DNA of 64,000 nucleotides from Gracilibacillus kekensis (lineage in GTDB: Bacteria; Bacillota; Bacilli; Bacillales; Amphibacillaceae): assembly GCF_900143085.1 (NCBI RefSeq), contig NZ_FRCZ01000003.1, positions 62,001 through 126,000 on the forward strand, given 5' to 3'. The translations under genes and the position numbers were made by a program. Positions within the stretch are counted from its first letter, which is position 1. Every line of letters starts with the position of its first letter. Shown in pieces: positions 8,464-18,700 of the stretch. The notes under the pieces were generated by a model that saw only the letters and a list, made by a program, of their open reading frames with translations, had not been told where the DNA came from and did no database searches.

Positions 8464-8859
8464 ATGGAACCATTTATTTCTACATTTATTTATTTTGTCG
8501 TATCCATTATTATTGTGCTTATAGGCTTAACTATTTTTGAATGGTTAACAACGAAATACAAGGATTGGGATCAGGTTAAAAACGGAAATCAAGCTATTGC
8601 CCTATCGATTTCAGGTAAAATCATCGGGATCTGCATTATCTTGGCATTTGCTATTTATCACAGTATCGATGTAGTAGAAACCTTAATTTGGGGTGCCTAT
8701 GGTGTTGTTTTACAATTAATAGCATATTTGATTTTTGAAGGGTTAACACGTAAGTTTTCGGTGGAAGAGCAGTTAAAGGAAAAAAATATCGCAGTAGGAA
8801 TTATCTCCTTTGGTGTTTCTGTTGGTTTAGCATTTGTAATAGGTGCTTCGATCACATAA
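8464..8859 (+). CDS. DUF350 integral membrane protein
   Basis: A 131-residue protein with four predicted membrane helices, roughly residues 4-26, 45-66, 73-96 and 109-130. Cytosolic loops carry TTKYKDWDQVKNGNQA and TRKFSVEEQLKEKN. DUF350 proteins resemble E. coli YjfL, which is encoded next to a PspA homologue and a glutathionylspermidine-synthetase-like gene, a parallel arrangement. AGGAG 8 bp upstream supports the ATG at 8464 over the TTG at 8458. Followed by a terminator-like hairpin before the last gene of the cluster. Confidence 0.78.
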   Translation: MEPFISTFIYFVVSIIIVLIGLTIFEWLTTKYKDWDQVKNGNQAIALSISGKIIGICIILAFAIYHSIDVVETLIWGAYGVVLQLIAYLIFEGLTRKFSVEEQLKEKNIAVGIISFGVSVGLAFVIGASIT

Positions 8860-8864
8860 GTTAG

Positions 8865-8900
8865 AAAGCCTGGCCGTTTTTGAATGGGGTCAGGCTTTTC
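8865..8900 (+). terminator. Terminator-like hairpin within the PspA cluster
   Basis: aaagcctgg-cc pairs with gggtcaggcttt, ending in TTTTC. It separates the DUF350 gene from the aminopropyltransferase gene, so expression of the latter may be reduced or independent. Confidence 0.55.
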
Positions 8901-8931
8901 AAATTAGTACATAGATGATGGAGTGGCAAAT

Positions 8932-10482
8932 ATGGAAGAGATGAAAGTAAAGCAAAGTCATTTTATATATTGGGCATCAGGTATTGTATCTATTTGCGGT
9001 ATTATTTTTGAAGTTTTATTTGGTGCACTTGGATCATACATACTAGGGGATGGTGTTAAACAATATACACTAACGATTTCATTATTTTTAACTGGCATGG
9101 GTATAGGAGCAAGTCTCAGTGAAAAAGTAACAAAAAATCTAGTATTATCTTTTATTTATATCGAATTTTTTGTTGCTTTAATCGGAGGCTTTTCGAGTTT
9201 TCTGATGTTTGGCGCCACCGCTTTTTTCTCATCTGGCACGGATGCGCTTTTCCTTTATACAATAACATTAGTAGTTGGGGCACTAACTGGTGTTGAGTTA
9301 CCAATTTTAATCCGGAAAGCGAATGAAATAGGGGTAACACTACAAAAAAGTACAGCAAGAGTATTATTCTCCGATTATGCTGGTGGTTTAATTGGTGGCT
9401 TGCTTTTTGTTTTTTTATTAAGACCACAGTTAGGTATGGTTAAAAGTGCTTTTTTAGTAGGATTAGTTAATTTAACGGTTGCACTGGTAGTTCTCTATTT
9501 GTTTCGAAAAGAATTAGTAAAAAAAGGAATACATGCATTAGTTGGTGGGGTAATTGCGCTATTTCTTATTGGAGGATTATTTTTTGGAGAATCCATTGCA
9601 CTGACATTTGAACAAAAAATTTATAAAGATCCGATTATTCATATAGAAGAAAGTAACTACCAAAAGATTGTAATTACCAAACAAGATCAAGATATTCGAC
9701 TTTATTTAGATGGCTCATTGCAGCTAAGTTCCATAGATGAACACCGTTATCATGAAGTATTGGTTCATCCCGCCGTTGCGAATACGGAATCACCCGAAGA
9801 TGTATTAGTTTTAGGTGGTGGGGATGGCTTAGCAGTAAGAGAATTATTGAAGTATCCTGAAATAAAAACGATCTCTCTAATTGATTTAGATCCAGCTGTA
9901 GTAGAATTAGCTAATACCAATCCCCATCTCCTGAAATTAAATGAAGATGCATTAAAGGACCAACGTGTGAAAATTTCACATCAAGATGCATTTCAATACT
10001 TAGAAAGCAGTCAAGACTGGTTCGATGTTATTATAGTTGATTTGCCAGATCCTAATAATGAAAGTTTAAATAAACTTTATACAAAAGAGTTTTATTCACT
10101 TATCCGTAATCATTTAAATCCAACAGGAACAGCTATGATACAGGCTACAAGTCCGGTCTTCGCAAGAGAAGTTTATTGGACGATTTCAAATACGGTCTCA
10201 GCAACTAACCTACATGTTGAAAATTTCCATGTCGATGTACCAAGCTTTGGCAATTGGGGATTTGTGATGGCAAGTAGAGAAGCGATCGATTTGAATAAGA
10301 TAGAGATTGAAGTAGACACTAAATATTTAGAAAATGAGCTATTGCAAAGTTTAACAACATTTGGTAAAGATGAAGATGAAAATATACTCGATCAAAATGG
10401 TGATCAAAAAGAACTTGGTGTTAATACCTTAATTGATCCAGTTTTAATTCCATTGTATGAAAAGTCATGGGAATATTATTAA
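8932..10482 (+). CDS. Membrane-bound polyamine aminopropyltransferase (SpeE-like)
   Basis: A 516-residue two-part protein. The first half (about 10-225) has about seven membrane helices. The second is a spermidine-synthase-type Rossmann domain. It shows LYLDGSLQLSS and DEHRYHEVLVHPA (substrate-side motifs), then VLVLGGGDGLAVRE (donor-binding loop, about residues 293-306). IIVDLPDPNNE follows, with an Asp at the catalytic-base position. Such enzymes transfer an aminopropyl group from decarboxylated SAM. The acceptor here is unknown and may be membrane-associated. GGAG 8 bp upstream supports the ATG at 8932. Last gene of the PspA-type cluster. Confidence 0.83.
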   Translation: MEEMKVKQSHFIYWASGIVSICGIIFEVLFGALGSYILGDGVKQYTLTISLFLTGMGIGASLSEKVTKNLVLSFIYIEFFVALIGGFSSFLMFGATAFFSSGTDALFLYTITLVVGALTGVELPILIRKANEIGVTLQKSTARVLFSDYAGGLIGGLLFVFLLRPQLGMVKSAFLVGLVNLTVALVVLYLFRKELVKKGIHALVGGVIALFLIGGLFFGESIALTFEQKIYKDPIIHIEESNYQKIVITKQDQDIRLYLDGSLQLSSIDEHRYHEVLVHPAVANTESPEDVLVLGGGDGLAVRELLKYPEIKTISLIDLDPAVVELANTNPHLLKLNEDALKDQRVKISHQDAFQYLESSQDWFDVIIVDLPDPNNESLNKLYTKEFYSLIRNHLNPTGTAMIQATSPVFAREVYWTISNTVSATNLHVENFHVDVPSFGNWGFVMASREAIDLNKIEIEVDTKYLENELLQSLTTFGKDEDENILDQNGDQKELGVNTLIDPVLIPLYEKSWEYY

Positions 10483-10552
10483 TTTCAAGTTTTAGATAGC
10501 ACTTGTGAAGGGTACAACTGTACTAGAACATTTTAAAAGGAGTGCTAAAGAA

Positions 10553-11233
10553 ATGAGAGTATCTTTTCATGGACAATCATGTGTAAAAGTTCAAACCAAA
10601 CAACATACAATATTGATCGATCCATTTATCTCAGGTAATCCAAAGAGTGATTTAGATCCGCATGCACAAGAACCAGATGTAATCTTGTTAACTCATGGTC
10701 ATAATGATCATGTCGGAGATACAATAAGTATAGCAAAACGAACGAATTGTTTAGTGGTCGCCCCTAATGAATTAGCGGTGTATTTAGAATCACGAGGTTT
10801 AAATACACACCCTATGCACATTGGAGGTGCGCACCAATTTGATTTTGGCAAAGTGAAATTTACTCCTGCTTTTCATGGCTCGATGTTCGAAGATGAAGAC
10901 GGCAACAAAATTTATGGAGGAATGCCTGGGGGTATTCTGTTTTACGCGGAAGGAAAAACCATTTACCATGCAGGAGATACGGCCTTATTCTCTGATTTAA
11001 AACTTATTGGTGATCAGAACGATATTGATCTTGCCTTTTTACCAATAGGTGATAACTTTACAATGGGACCAGATGACGCTTTAATTGCTGCGGATTGGGT
11101 GAAAGCCAAACGAACCGTCCCTATGCATTACAATACTTTTCCCCTAATCGAACAGGATGGAGAAGCATTTAGCCAACATGTAAAAACAGGTGAAGGAATC
11201 GAATTAAAACCAGGCGAAGAGGTAAACATATAG
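10553..11233 (+). CDS. ytkL: Metal-dependent hydrolase YtkL (UPF0173, metallo-beta-lactamase fold)
   Basis: A 226-residue cytosolic metallo-beta-lactamase-fold hydrolase. The metal-binding motif HxHxDH appears as [10 protein letters not shown] (about residues 47-56). Other ligands lie in AFHGS (His), [11 protein letters not shown] (Asp) and the final PMHYNTFP (His). Length and sequence follow B. subtilis YtkL closely. Its natural substrate is not known. AAAGGAG upstream and family alignment fix the ATG at 10553 rather than the earlier in-frame codon. A strong terminator follows. Confidence 0.9.
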   Translation: MRVSFHGQSCVKVQTKQHTILIDPFISGNPKSDLDPHAQEPDVILLTHGHNDHVGDTISIAKRTNCLVVAPNELAVYLESRGLNTHPMHIGGAHQFDFGKVKFTPAFHGSMFEDEDGNKIYGGMPGGILFYAEGKTIYHAGDTALFSDLKLIGDQNDIDLAFLPIGDNFTMGPDDALIAADWVKAKRTVPMHYNTFPLIEQDGEAFSQHVKTGEGIELKPGEEVNI

Positions 11234-11241
11234 AGGATGTT

Positions 11242-11280
11242 AAGGTCAAAGCGAAATGCTTTGACCTTACTATTTTATAA
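11242..11280 (+). terminator. Terminator of ytkL
   Basis: An 11-bp perfect stem, aaggtcaaagc (11242-11252) with gctttgacctt (11258-11268), then an AT-rich tail ending in TTTTAT. Confidence 0.75.
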
Positions 11281-11448
11281 TTTTGGGAGAAATTCCTCTT
11301 CTTAAGAATTCCCATCAGAAAAAACACGTACATATTACACATCGTATTTTAACACTCATCTTATTGATACAGTTCTAATTTTCATATTAAAACAGTATAG
11401 AATCAATTTTAGAAGAGTACAAATAATACATATTATCACAAGAAAAAA

Positions 11449-11477
11449 TTGAATATTGTAAGCAGGAACTGTATAAT
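11449..11477 (+). promoter_or_regulatory. Sigma-A promoter of ytoI
   Basis: TTGAAT at 11449-11454 and TATAAT at 11472-11477 with an ideal 17-bp spacer, about 50 bp before the start codon. Confidence 0.75.
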
Positions 11478-11527
11478 AAAAATAGATGATAAATTACTAG
11501 TACAGATGAAAGAATGGTGAGCTACTA

Positions 11528-12841
11528 TTGGCTACAAAACATGAACAAATCTTATCTTTTATTGAATCCTTAAAAGTGGGGAACAAAATATCTGTGAGGC
11601 AAATCGCGAAAGAGCTTAATGTTAGTGAAGGAACAGCTTATCGCGCCATCAAAGAAGCAGAAAACAAAGGATTAGTTAGTACAATAGAGCGTGTTGGAAC
11701 AATTCGTATTGAACGAAAACATAAAGAGAACTTTGAGAACTTAACCTTTGCGGAGATTGTTAGTATTGTCGATGGCCAAGTTCTCGGTGGTAGAGACGGT
11801 TTGTATAAAACATTAAATAAATTTGTAATAGGGGCGATGAAGCTCGATGCTATGATGCGATACACGGAGAAAGACTCTCTGCTGATCGTGGGTAACCGTA
11901 CAGAAGCACATCAATTAGCATTAAAAGAAGGAGCAGCAGTTCTTATTACAGGTGGATTTGATACCGATGACACGGCGAAACAATTAGCAGATGAAAAACA
12001 ATTGCCAATTATCTCTACCAGTTATGATACTTTTACTGTAGCTGCGATGATAAACAGAGCGATTTATGATCAACTGATCAAAAAAGAGATTGTGATAGTC
12101 GATGATATTTATACCAATGTAGATGATACATATTATTTAAAGACGAAAGATCAGCTGGCAAAGTGGTATGAATGGGAAGAAAAAACAACACACAGCAGGT
12201 ATCCTGTCGTTGATGATAAAAACAAAGTAGTAGGAATTGTTACATCCAAGGATGTTCTTGGCAGAAAAACGGATTTATTAATTGAAAAAGTAATGACGAG
12301 AAATCCATTAACGGTTATGAAAGAGACATCACTTGCATATGCTGCACACATGATGGTTTGGGAGGGTATTGAAATTATGCCCGTTGTTGATCATCATCAC
12401 CATTTAGAAGGTTTGGTTTCTCGACAGGATGTATTAAAGGCATTGCAGCATATACAGAAGCAACCGCAAGTTGGGGAAACAATCGATGATATCGTTTCTA
12501 ACTATTTTGACCGTTCTGCAGCTGATCCGCATCATTCTACTTATCAAGCTGAGATCACACCACAAATGACCAATCAATTAGGGACATTATCGTATGGAGT
12601 ATTTGTATCATTTGTGATCGAAGCGGCCCGCAGAATGTTAAGGTATCAAAAGAAAGGCGATTTAGTAGTAGAGAACATAACTGTCTACTTTATCAAACCT
12701 ATTCAATTAGAAACGAGTGTTACCTTTCAGCCAAAAATCATCGATGTGGGCCGTAAATCTGCCAAAGTAGATGTAGAAGTATATCACGATCGAAAAGTCG
12801 TCGGCAAAGCAATGCTAATGGCACAACTTATTGATCGATAG
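11528..12841 (+). CDS. ytoI: YtoI: HTH, DRTGG, CBS-pair and hotdog-domain protein
   Basis: A 437-residue multidomain protein. Residues 1-65 form a winged-helix DNA-binding domain (KISVRQIAKELNVSEGTAYRAI). A DRTGG domain follows (about 70-180, with ALKEGAAVLITGGF). Then come two CBS domains, about 195-315, with YPVVDDKNKVVGIVTSKDV and MPVVDHHHHLEGLVSRQDV. The C-terminal thioesterase-like hotdog domain is about 330-437. CBS pairs bind adenosyl nucleotides, so this is probably a nucleotide- or acyl-CoA-responsive regulator; no target is known. The start is TTG, preceded by a weak GGTGA. A good promoter lies upstream. Length matches B. subtilis YtoI (about 439). Confidence 0.88.
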   Translation: MATKHEQILSFIESLKVGNKISVRQIAKELNVSEGTAYRAIKEAENKGLVSTIERVGTIRIERKHKENFENLTFAEIVSIVDGQVLGGRDGLYKTLNKFVIGAMKLDAMMRYTEKDSLLIVGNRTEAHQLALKEGAAVLITGGFDTDDTAKQLADEKQLPIISTSYDTFTVAAMINRAIYDQLIKKEIVIVDDIYTNVDDTYYLKTKDQLAKWYEWEEKTTHSRYPVVDDKNKVVGIVTSKDVLGRKTDLLIEKVMTRNPLTVMKETSLAYAAHMMVWEGIEIMPVVDHHHHLEGLVSRQDVLKALQHIQKQPQVGETIDDIVSNYFDRSAADPHHSTYQAEITPQMTNQLGTLSYGVFVSFVIEAARRMLRYQKKGDLVVENITVYFIKPIQLETSVTFQPKIIDVGRKSAKVDVEVYHDRKVVGKAMLMAQLIDR

Positions 12842-12880
12842 AAACTGAGTAATAATAACAATATCTAAAATGTTATTCCC

Positions 12881-13045
12881 TTCACGGGATATATGATGGT
12901 GTAGACAGGATAACCTTTCTTCTTCACGGGATATATAGCTCTCTTGACGGGATAAGCATTGTTATCCCGTCAAGAGAAGGAGTTATCCAGTGAAGAGAAG
13001 GACTTATCCCGTCAAGAGCAGGTACTATCCAGTGAGGAGCACGCT
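12881..13045. repeat. Convergent array of 21-bp GGGATA repeats
   Basis: About four units in one orientation (TTCACGGGATA type, near 12881, 12903, 12924 and 12945) meet four in the other. The second set (TTATCCCGT type) starts at 12962, 12983, 13004 and 13025, exactly 21 bp apart. At the switch, ctcttgacgggataa (12943-12957) and ttatcccgtcaagag (12962-12976) form a perfect 15-bp hairpin. ORFs here are made of repeat and are not genes. Confidence 0.85.
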
Positions 13046-13074
13046 TTAACTGGAATTCAAACTCGAAACCCCTT

Positions 13075-13115
13075 AATAAAAGAAAGCAAATTGTGGTTAG
13101 CAATTTGCTTTCTTT
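13075..13115. terminator. Bidirectional terminator between the repeat array and ytpI
   Basis: A perfect 13-bp stem, agaaagcaaattg (13081-13093) with caatttgctttct (13101-13113). On the minus strand it is followed by TTTATT, serving ytpI. Confidence 0.8.
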
Positions 13116-13123
13116 GTATTTAT

Positions 13124-13423
13124 TCATATATTGGTTTGTGCTCTTTTGTTGAATTCTTGTTTATAATGCTTGAATCGTTTGAGACCACCATATCCCTGAA
13201 TAATTCCAATAAGGAGAAATAACAGCGCAATAAATAACGCTAATTGTGTTTCATAAAATAGATATTGGTTAATACCAAAGAAACTGATGAACGTTCCTAA
13301 TGCTATTCTAGCTTTAGCATTTTTGATTTCTTGTGTTAATGGATCATGATCTCTTGTAATCATTACTTTATAATAAAGATAGATGATAAAAGATAGTACA
13401 ATAACAATAGGAAAAATAATCAT
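13124..13423 (-). CDS. ytpI: YtpI family membrane protein
   Basis: A 99-residue protein with three hydrophobic segments (about 2-19, 39-56 and 60-77) and a basic C-terminus, GLKRFKHYKQEFNKRAQ. Length and sequence fit the YtpI family, whose function is unknown. AGGAGG lies upstream of the ATG on the minus strand. It sits between ytoI and nrnA, as in B. subtilis, transcribed against both neighbours, with its own terminator. Confidence 0.85.
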   Translation of the reverse strand: MIIFPIVIVLSFIIYLYYKVMITRDHDPLTQEIKNAKARIALGTFISFFGINQYLFYETQLALFIALLFLLIGIIQGYGGLKRFKHYKQEFNKRAQTNI

Positions 13424-13734
13424 CTCACAAAATCCTCCTGCAACTCGATAGGTATATTATATAAACACTTTTCTATTGTATCGTGACTAGTATATAATTG
13501 CTAGAAAAACCTACACTCGATTCATTATTGTTTGAAGTTTAAGAACAATAGAAATATGCGTTTAGTATTAACGAGTTTATTATCTTGCTTCATTTTGAAT
13601 TTTTGTTACTTTCTTATCTCAATAGTAGAGTATTGCTATAATAGGATTATTAAATATTTTAATGTATAATCTTAGTATAGAAATGCTAGTGAAACACTAT
13701 ATAAGATTATTTTAATAAAAGGAGCATTCAATTT
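13424..13734. other. Gene-free, very AT-rich gap between ytpI and nrnA
   Basis: It presumably holds the divergent promoters. TATAAT boxes occur at 13637-13642 and 13665-13670, but neither has a convincing -35 box. No repeat or structured RNA was recognised. Confidence 0.5.
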
Positions 13735-14670
13735 ATGACAACAACCCAAATATTGCAAAAGATAGAACAATACAACACCATTATTATTCACCGCCATGTT
13801 CGACCAGATCCTGATGCATATGGATCACAAAATGGCTTAGCTGAAATAGTAAAAGCAAGCTTTCCGCACAAATCAATTTTTGTAGTGGGTGAAGAGGAAG
13901 ATTCGTTAACTTTTCTCGCGGAAATGAATAACATCAAGGACACGGTATATGACAAAGCACTTGTCATCGTCTGTGATACTGCTAATCAAGCTCGTATTTC
14001 GGACCAAAGATACAAATTAGCAAAAGAAATTATCAAAATCGATCACCATCCTGTAGTGGATGCTTACGGAGATATCCAATGGGTAGATGTAAAAGCAAGC
14101 TCAACAAGTGAGATGATTTATCAATTTTATAAAGAGCAGAAAGACAACGGAATCCAGATGACAGATCAGGCTGCATATCTACTTTATTGTGGAATTGTAG
14201 GTGATACAGGAAGGTTTCTATTCCCCAGTTCTACAGAAAAGACATTTCAGTATGCTTCTGAATTAGTTGGTTATAACTTTGATCGTACGGAAATGTATGA
14301 GGAAATGTATAAAACCAATTTGAATATTGCTAGATTAAAAGGATACATTTTGCAAAATATTAATGTGTCTGAAAATGGCCTTAGTCATGTGAAATTGACG
14401 AAAGAAATATTAGAAAAATTTAATGTAACCCCTTCTGAGTCAAGTGCTGTTGTAGGCGTACTAGGTGACATAGAAGGTATTAAAGTATGGGTTATTTTTG
14501 TCGAGGAAGAGGATCTTATTCGCGTGCGTATGCGATCAAAAGGACCAGTAATCAACCAGGTGGCAGCCAAATTTGAAGGTGGAGGCCATCCGTTAGCATC
14601 AGGTGCTAAAATTCATAAATGGGAAACTGCAACACAAGTCTTAGCAGATCTAGATGAAGTATGTAATTGA
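13735..14670 (+). CDS. nrnA: Oligoribonuclease / pAp phosphatase NrnA (DHH-DHHA1)
   Basis: Degrades short RNAs (nanoRNA) and dephosphorylates 3'-phosphoadenosine 5'-phosphate in the cytosol. The 311-residue protein shows HRHVRPDPDAYGS near residue 20, VCDTANQARI near 80 and the DHH motif KIDHHPVVDAYGD near 100. The C-terminal DHHA1 domain carries the substrate loop GGGHPLASGAKI. All metal ligands appear intact and the length matches the family. AAAAGGAG precedes the ATG. Confidence 0.93.
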   Translation: MTTTQILQKIEQYNTIIIHRHVRPDPDAYGSQNGLAEIVKASFPHKSIFVVGEEEDSLTFLAEMNNIKDTVYDKALVIVCDTANQARISDQRYKLAKEIIKIDHHPVVDAYGDIQWVDVKASSTSEMIYQFYKEQKDNGIQMTDQAAYLLYCGIVGDTGRFLFPSSTEKTFQYASELVGYNFDRTEMYEEMYKTNLNIARLKGYILQNINVSENGLSHVKLTKEILEKFNVTPSESSAVVGVLGDIEGIKVWVIFVEEEDLIRVRMRSKGPVINQVAAKFEGGGHPLASGAKIHKWETATQVLADLDEVCN

Positions 14671-14687
14671 GTAGTCTATTATCCGAA

Positions 14688-14734
14688 GAATAGGTTGTTT
14701 GTTAGCTGGGAAAACAGCCTATTCCTCTCTTTTC
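14688..14734. terminator. Bidirectional terminator between nrnA and ytrI
   Basis: gaataggttgttt and aaaacagcctattc form a long imperfect stem followed by ctctcttttct on the plus strand. Confidence 0.6.
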
Positions 14735-15243
14735 TAACTTCCAACTTTTAATCGAATCGATAATTGCAATGTTTCATTTACAATGACACGGGAGACTTCT
14801 GCTTGGTAACGAAAGTCATCAATATTAATGGTTTTATTTTCGATGGTTGCAATTAAAAAGTCTAGTGAATTGGCGATATCTTCTACCTTTTTACCTACTG
14901 CATGGTTTGCTTCTGTTCGAATAGCTTCCTCTAGTTCATGAATCATTAATCGGTCATTTTCGAGTTTGAGCTCTTTTAAATTAAGAAAATTAATCTTGAT
15001 TTCATTTACTTGTAACCCCTCTTTGGATTGTTCATCTAACGCTTGATGGTTTTCAAGCAGTGTTTCATATGTTTGCGTTAAATCTTGTAATTTACTTCTT
15101 AACGCAAGGTTTTCTTCAATCCATTTTTCCTGTAATTCACCAAACATATAAATAAAAATCAGATATCCAATAATTGTTCCAATACATATACCTGCAAAAA
15201 ACCGTTGAAAGGAGGGACGTTTATAATAGGGGGGAATATGCAT
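14734..15243 (-). CDS. ytrI: Sporulation membrane protein YtrI
   Basis: A 169-residue protein with a short basic start (MHIPPYYKRPSFQRF), one membrane helix (about 14-34) and a long coiled-coil stretch (about 35-110). A compact C-terminal domain follows. It fits YtrI, a mother-cell protein needed for efficient sporulation in B. subtilis. The ATG at 15243 overlaps the ytrH stop by one base (TAATG), and GAGGAG lies inside the ytrH end. Translational coupling with ytrH is therefore likely. Confidence 0.88.
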   Translation of the reverse strand: MHIPPYYKRPSFQRFFAGICIGTIIGYLIFIYMFGELQEKWIEENLALRSKLQDLTQTYETLLENHQALDEQSKEGLQVNEIKINFLNLKELKLENDRLMIHELEEAIRTEANHAVGKKVEDIANSLDFLIATIENKTINIDDFRYQAEVSRVIVNETLQLSIRLKVGS

Positions 15244-15575
15244 TATTGAATCTCCTCTTGTATCAACCACTCAATAATTAATAAAGCAGTATGTGCTCCA
15301 GCCATGGCAGTAATAATCAAAAATATTTGTTTAATCATATCCATTGTTGAACCTTCAATAAGCCCTCTTTCGAAATTATAAATAGCATCAAACGTTCCAC
15401 CAATAGCAGCTACAATGGCCCAAATTCTTAAGCTCTTTGCAATACGATTTATATGTGTGAACGGTGCATCGCCCGCGATGAAAGCGCCGATACTTCCGAT
15501 AAAAGAACCACCTATCATGACACCAAAAGCGATAAAATAACATTGAATCATCGTAGCTACAAAACGTTCTTCCAC
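15243..15575 (-). CDS. ytrH: Sporulation membrane protein YtrH
   Basis: A 110-residue integral membrane protein with three to four helices. Conserved features are FGVMIGGSFIGSIGAF at the first helix and RIAKSLRIWAIVAAIGGTFDAI in the middle. The GTG at 15575 is preferred, because GGAGTGA lies about eight bases upstream; the longer frame begins at a TTG without such a site. It is the first gene of the ytrH-ytrI pair, expressed in the mother cell in B. subtilis (sigma-E). No sigma-E promoter was clearly recognised here. Confidence 0.83.
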   Translation of the reverse strand: MEERFVATMIQCYFIAFGVMIGGSFIGSIGAFIAGDAPFTHINRIAKSLRIWAIVAAIGGTFDAIYNFERGLIEGSTMDMIKQIFLIITAMAGAHTALLIIEWLIQEEIQ

Positions 15576-15682
15576 CAAAATCACTCCAATCAATATTGGC
15601 TTTATCAAGAACGAATAGTAAGTCCTTAATAAATTTCGCTTTATTAAAATATATGTAAACTTGTCTACTATATGTTTATCAA

Positions 15683-15711
15683 CTTACAAGTTGTGCTTCA
15701 TCTGCTATAAT
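15683..15711 (+). promoter_or_regulatory. Promoter of dnaE
   Basis: CTTACA at 15683-15688, 17 bp, then an extended -10 tgcTATAAT with TATAAT at 15706-15711, about 50 bp before the start codon. Confidence 0.6.
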
Positions 15712-15759
15712 ATAAGAACCGAAACATTTGATCGTATGGTAAAAGAGGAGGTGAACGTT

Positions 15760-18700
15760 ATGACATCGACAGCAGCATTACAAATTCGCAGTGGCTATTC
15801 ATTAATGAAGAGTACGATCCAGATCCCTTCTTTGATTGATCAAGCGAAGCAATTAGGTTACCGGCATCTTGCCTTAACAGATGAAGGTGTATTACATGGG
15901 GCTATCCCTTTTTATCAAATGTGTAAAAAGGCTGGAGTAAACCCTATTATTGGGCTAGTCGGTACTATTAATCTAAATGACCAAGCGATGGAAGTAATAT
16001 GGTTGGCAAGAAATTATTCTGGTTATCGATACTTATTAGAATGGAGTACACGAATTCAGCATGATCAGCACCTATCTGTAAGTGACGTCCAAGAAGCGGA
16101 TGAGCACATTATAACGATTATTCCAGCTGATCAAAGGGAAGCCGATCACTTACAAACTCTATTAGATAGCATTAGTGTCCATTTGCTTTTAACCAATCTA
16201 TACATAGGTGTTACCCAAAAAATGATTTCTCATCGCTCAACATTAGAACAGGTGAGTATAAACAAGATAGCGCTAACAGACACACGGTATTTACATAAAC
16301 AAGACAGTACAGCATATAGTTGTATACGAGCAATGGACCAAGGGCAAAAATGGAATCGGGCGCTTGACGAGGAATTAGATGGTACTCATTTATTATCATT
16401 GTCAGAATTGGAACAAAGCTTCCTGAAGTGGCCGGAATTACTAACAGAAGCGGACAGAGTAGCACAATCCTGTCATGTGGAGTTACCGTTAAATCAGAGA
16501 CTGTTGCCTAAATATCCACTTTCTCATGGCGTTCATGCCGATCACTACTTAGAAGAGTTGTGTGAGAATTTGCTGCAAAAAAAGTATCATTCTGTTACCG
16601 ATGAAATTACCGATCGCTTACATTACGAAGTAGATGTTATTCAATCGATGGGTTTTAGTGATTACTTTCTAATTGTTTGGGATTTTGTTCATTATGCAAA
16701 AGAAAATAATATTATGGTAGGTCCAGGTCGAGGTTCGGCAGCAGGTTCGCTTGTTGCTTATTTATTAGGTATCACAGATGTAGACCCGATTAAATATGAT
16801 TTATTATTTGAGCGTTTTTTGAATCCTGAACGTGTGACAATGCCGGATATCGATATTGACTTTTCAGATGAACGAAGAGACGAAGTAATTCGTTACGTTG
16901 TCGACAAATATGGTTCAGATCATGTAGCGCAAATTGTAACCTTTGGTACGTTTGCGGCTCGATCTCTTCTAAGAGAGCTATTTAAGACCTTAGAAATAAG
17001 TGATAATGATGCTGCCTATATTTTGAAATCATTACCAAAGGATAGTACAAGTACGATTGCAGCAATGTTAAAGCAAACACCTGAATTAACCGAATATGTA
17101 AAACAATCTGACCAGTTGAAACACTTATTTAAAATAGCTAACCGCCTAGAAGGCTTGCCTAGACATATATCTACTCATGCAGCAGGTGTTATTATTAGTG
17201 ATGAAGTATTGTCTAACCATGTCGCAACCATGCCATCACAAAATAATATTAAATTAACACAATATGCTATGAATGACTTGGCAACTGTTGGTTTATTGAA
17301 AATGGATTTTCTCGGGCTAAGGAATTTAACCCTTATCGAAAAAATAGTAAAACAGATAAAATATCAGCAAAATACAGATATTGATTTAGATAAAATTCCA
17401 TTTGATGATGCAAAAACCTATCAGTTATTACAACGTGCTGAGACAAATGGTGTTTTTCAGCTGGAGTCACAAGGCATGCAAAAAGTTCTGCGAGAGTTAA
17501 AACCAACCAATTTTGAAGATATTGTAGCCGTTAATGCGTTATATCGTCCAGGACCAATGGAATTTATTCCTTCTTATATAGAAAGAAAGCATCACCGGAA
17601 AAAAGTAGAATACTTACATCTGGATCTGGAGGATATTCTCGCAAAAACGTATGGCGTATTAGTGTACCAAGAACAAATCATGCAAATTGTTAATAAAATG
17701 GCAGGATTCAGTTATGGTGAAGCTGATATACTTAGAAGAGCAGTCAGTAAGAAAGATAAGGGATCACTTTTGGAAAATAAGCAAAAGTTTTTAAATGGCT
17801 GTAGAAAAAATGGCTATATAAAGGAAGTCGCAGAAGAAGTATTTGATTGGATTGTCCGCTTTTCAAACTATGGTTTTAATCGAAGTCACGCGGTGGCCTA
17901 TAGTGTAATTGCCTACCAGTTAGCCTATCTAAAGGCGAATTATCCGATTCCTTTCTTTATAGAAATGTTAAGTATGAATATCGGAAATGTTGAAAAAACA
18001 CAAATATATTTAAGAGAAGCTAAGAATCGTAACATAACGATTTTTCCTCCCTCTATAAATAATAGTATAGGTAAATTCAGGGAAGAAAAGAATGGTATTC
18101 GGTTAGGCTTAAATATGATTAAAGGGGTAGGGTTTCAAGCTGTACAAGCAATTATTCAAGCCAGAAAAGAACAACGTTTTAAAAGTTTGTTTGATTTCTG
18201 TTTACGCGTTTCCTTACAAAAAATAAATCGAGCAATCATCGAATCGTTAATCTTAGCAGGGGCCTTTGATGAATTGCATGAAAATAGGGCAACGCTGTTA
18301 GCAAGTTTAGACGAAGCATTGGAACAAGGTGAACTTTTTAAAGAGTTTGATGATCAGTTAGGTTTTTTTGAAGGAGATCTGGCATTAGATGTCTCCTATA
18401 CAGAAACAGATCCTTTTCCAATTATGAGACAATTGATGATGGAACGTGAAGTAATTGGCTTTTTTGTGTCCACTCATCCATTAGCACAGGTGCGTGATCA
18501 AATTCGACAATTTGGTTATATTACGATTCAGCAGGCAGCAAATAGTAATAGGAAAAATGTTAAAATCGCGGCAGTTATTCAAGCAATGAAGGTGATACGA
18601 ACTAAAAAAGGAGAAACGATGGCATTTGTCACAATTGCTGATGAAACAGTAGAATTGGAAGGTGTCCTTTTTCCGAATGTGTTTAGACAAGTGAATCATT

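Noticed and set aside
12881-13045. CRISPR-like or coding repeat (ORFs on both strands)
   Set aside because: The unit is 21 bp with no variable spacer. The ORFs at 12924-13127 (-) and 12959-13222 (+) consist of repeat and have no ribosome site.
13424-13734. Riboswitch or small gene before nrnA
   Set aside because: The region is AT-rich with no recognisable conserved structure or ORF.
15661-15759. N-terminal extension of DnaE
   Set aside because: It covers the promoter; AGGAGGTG and the family start point to 15760.
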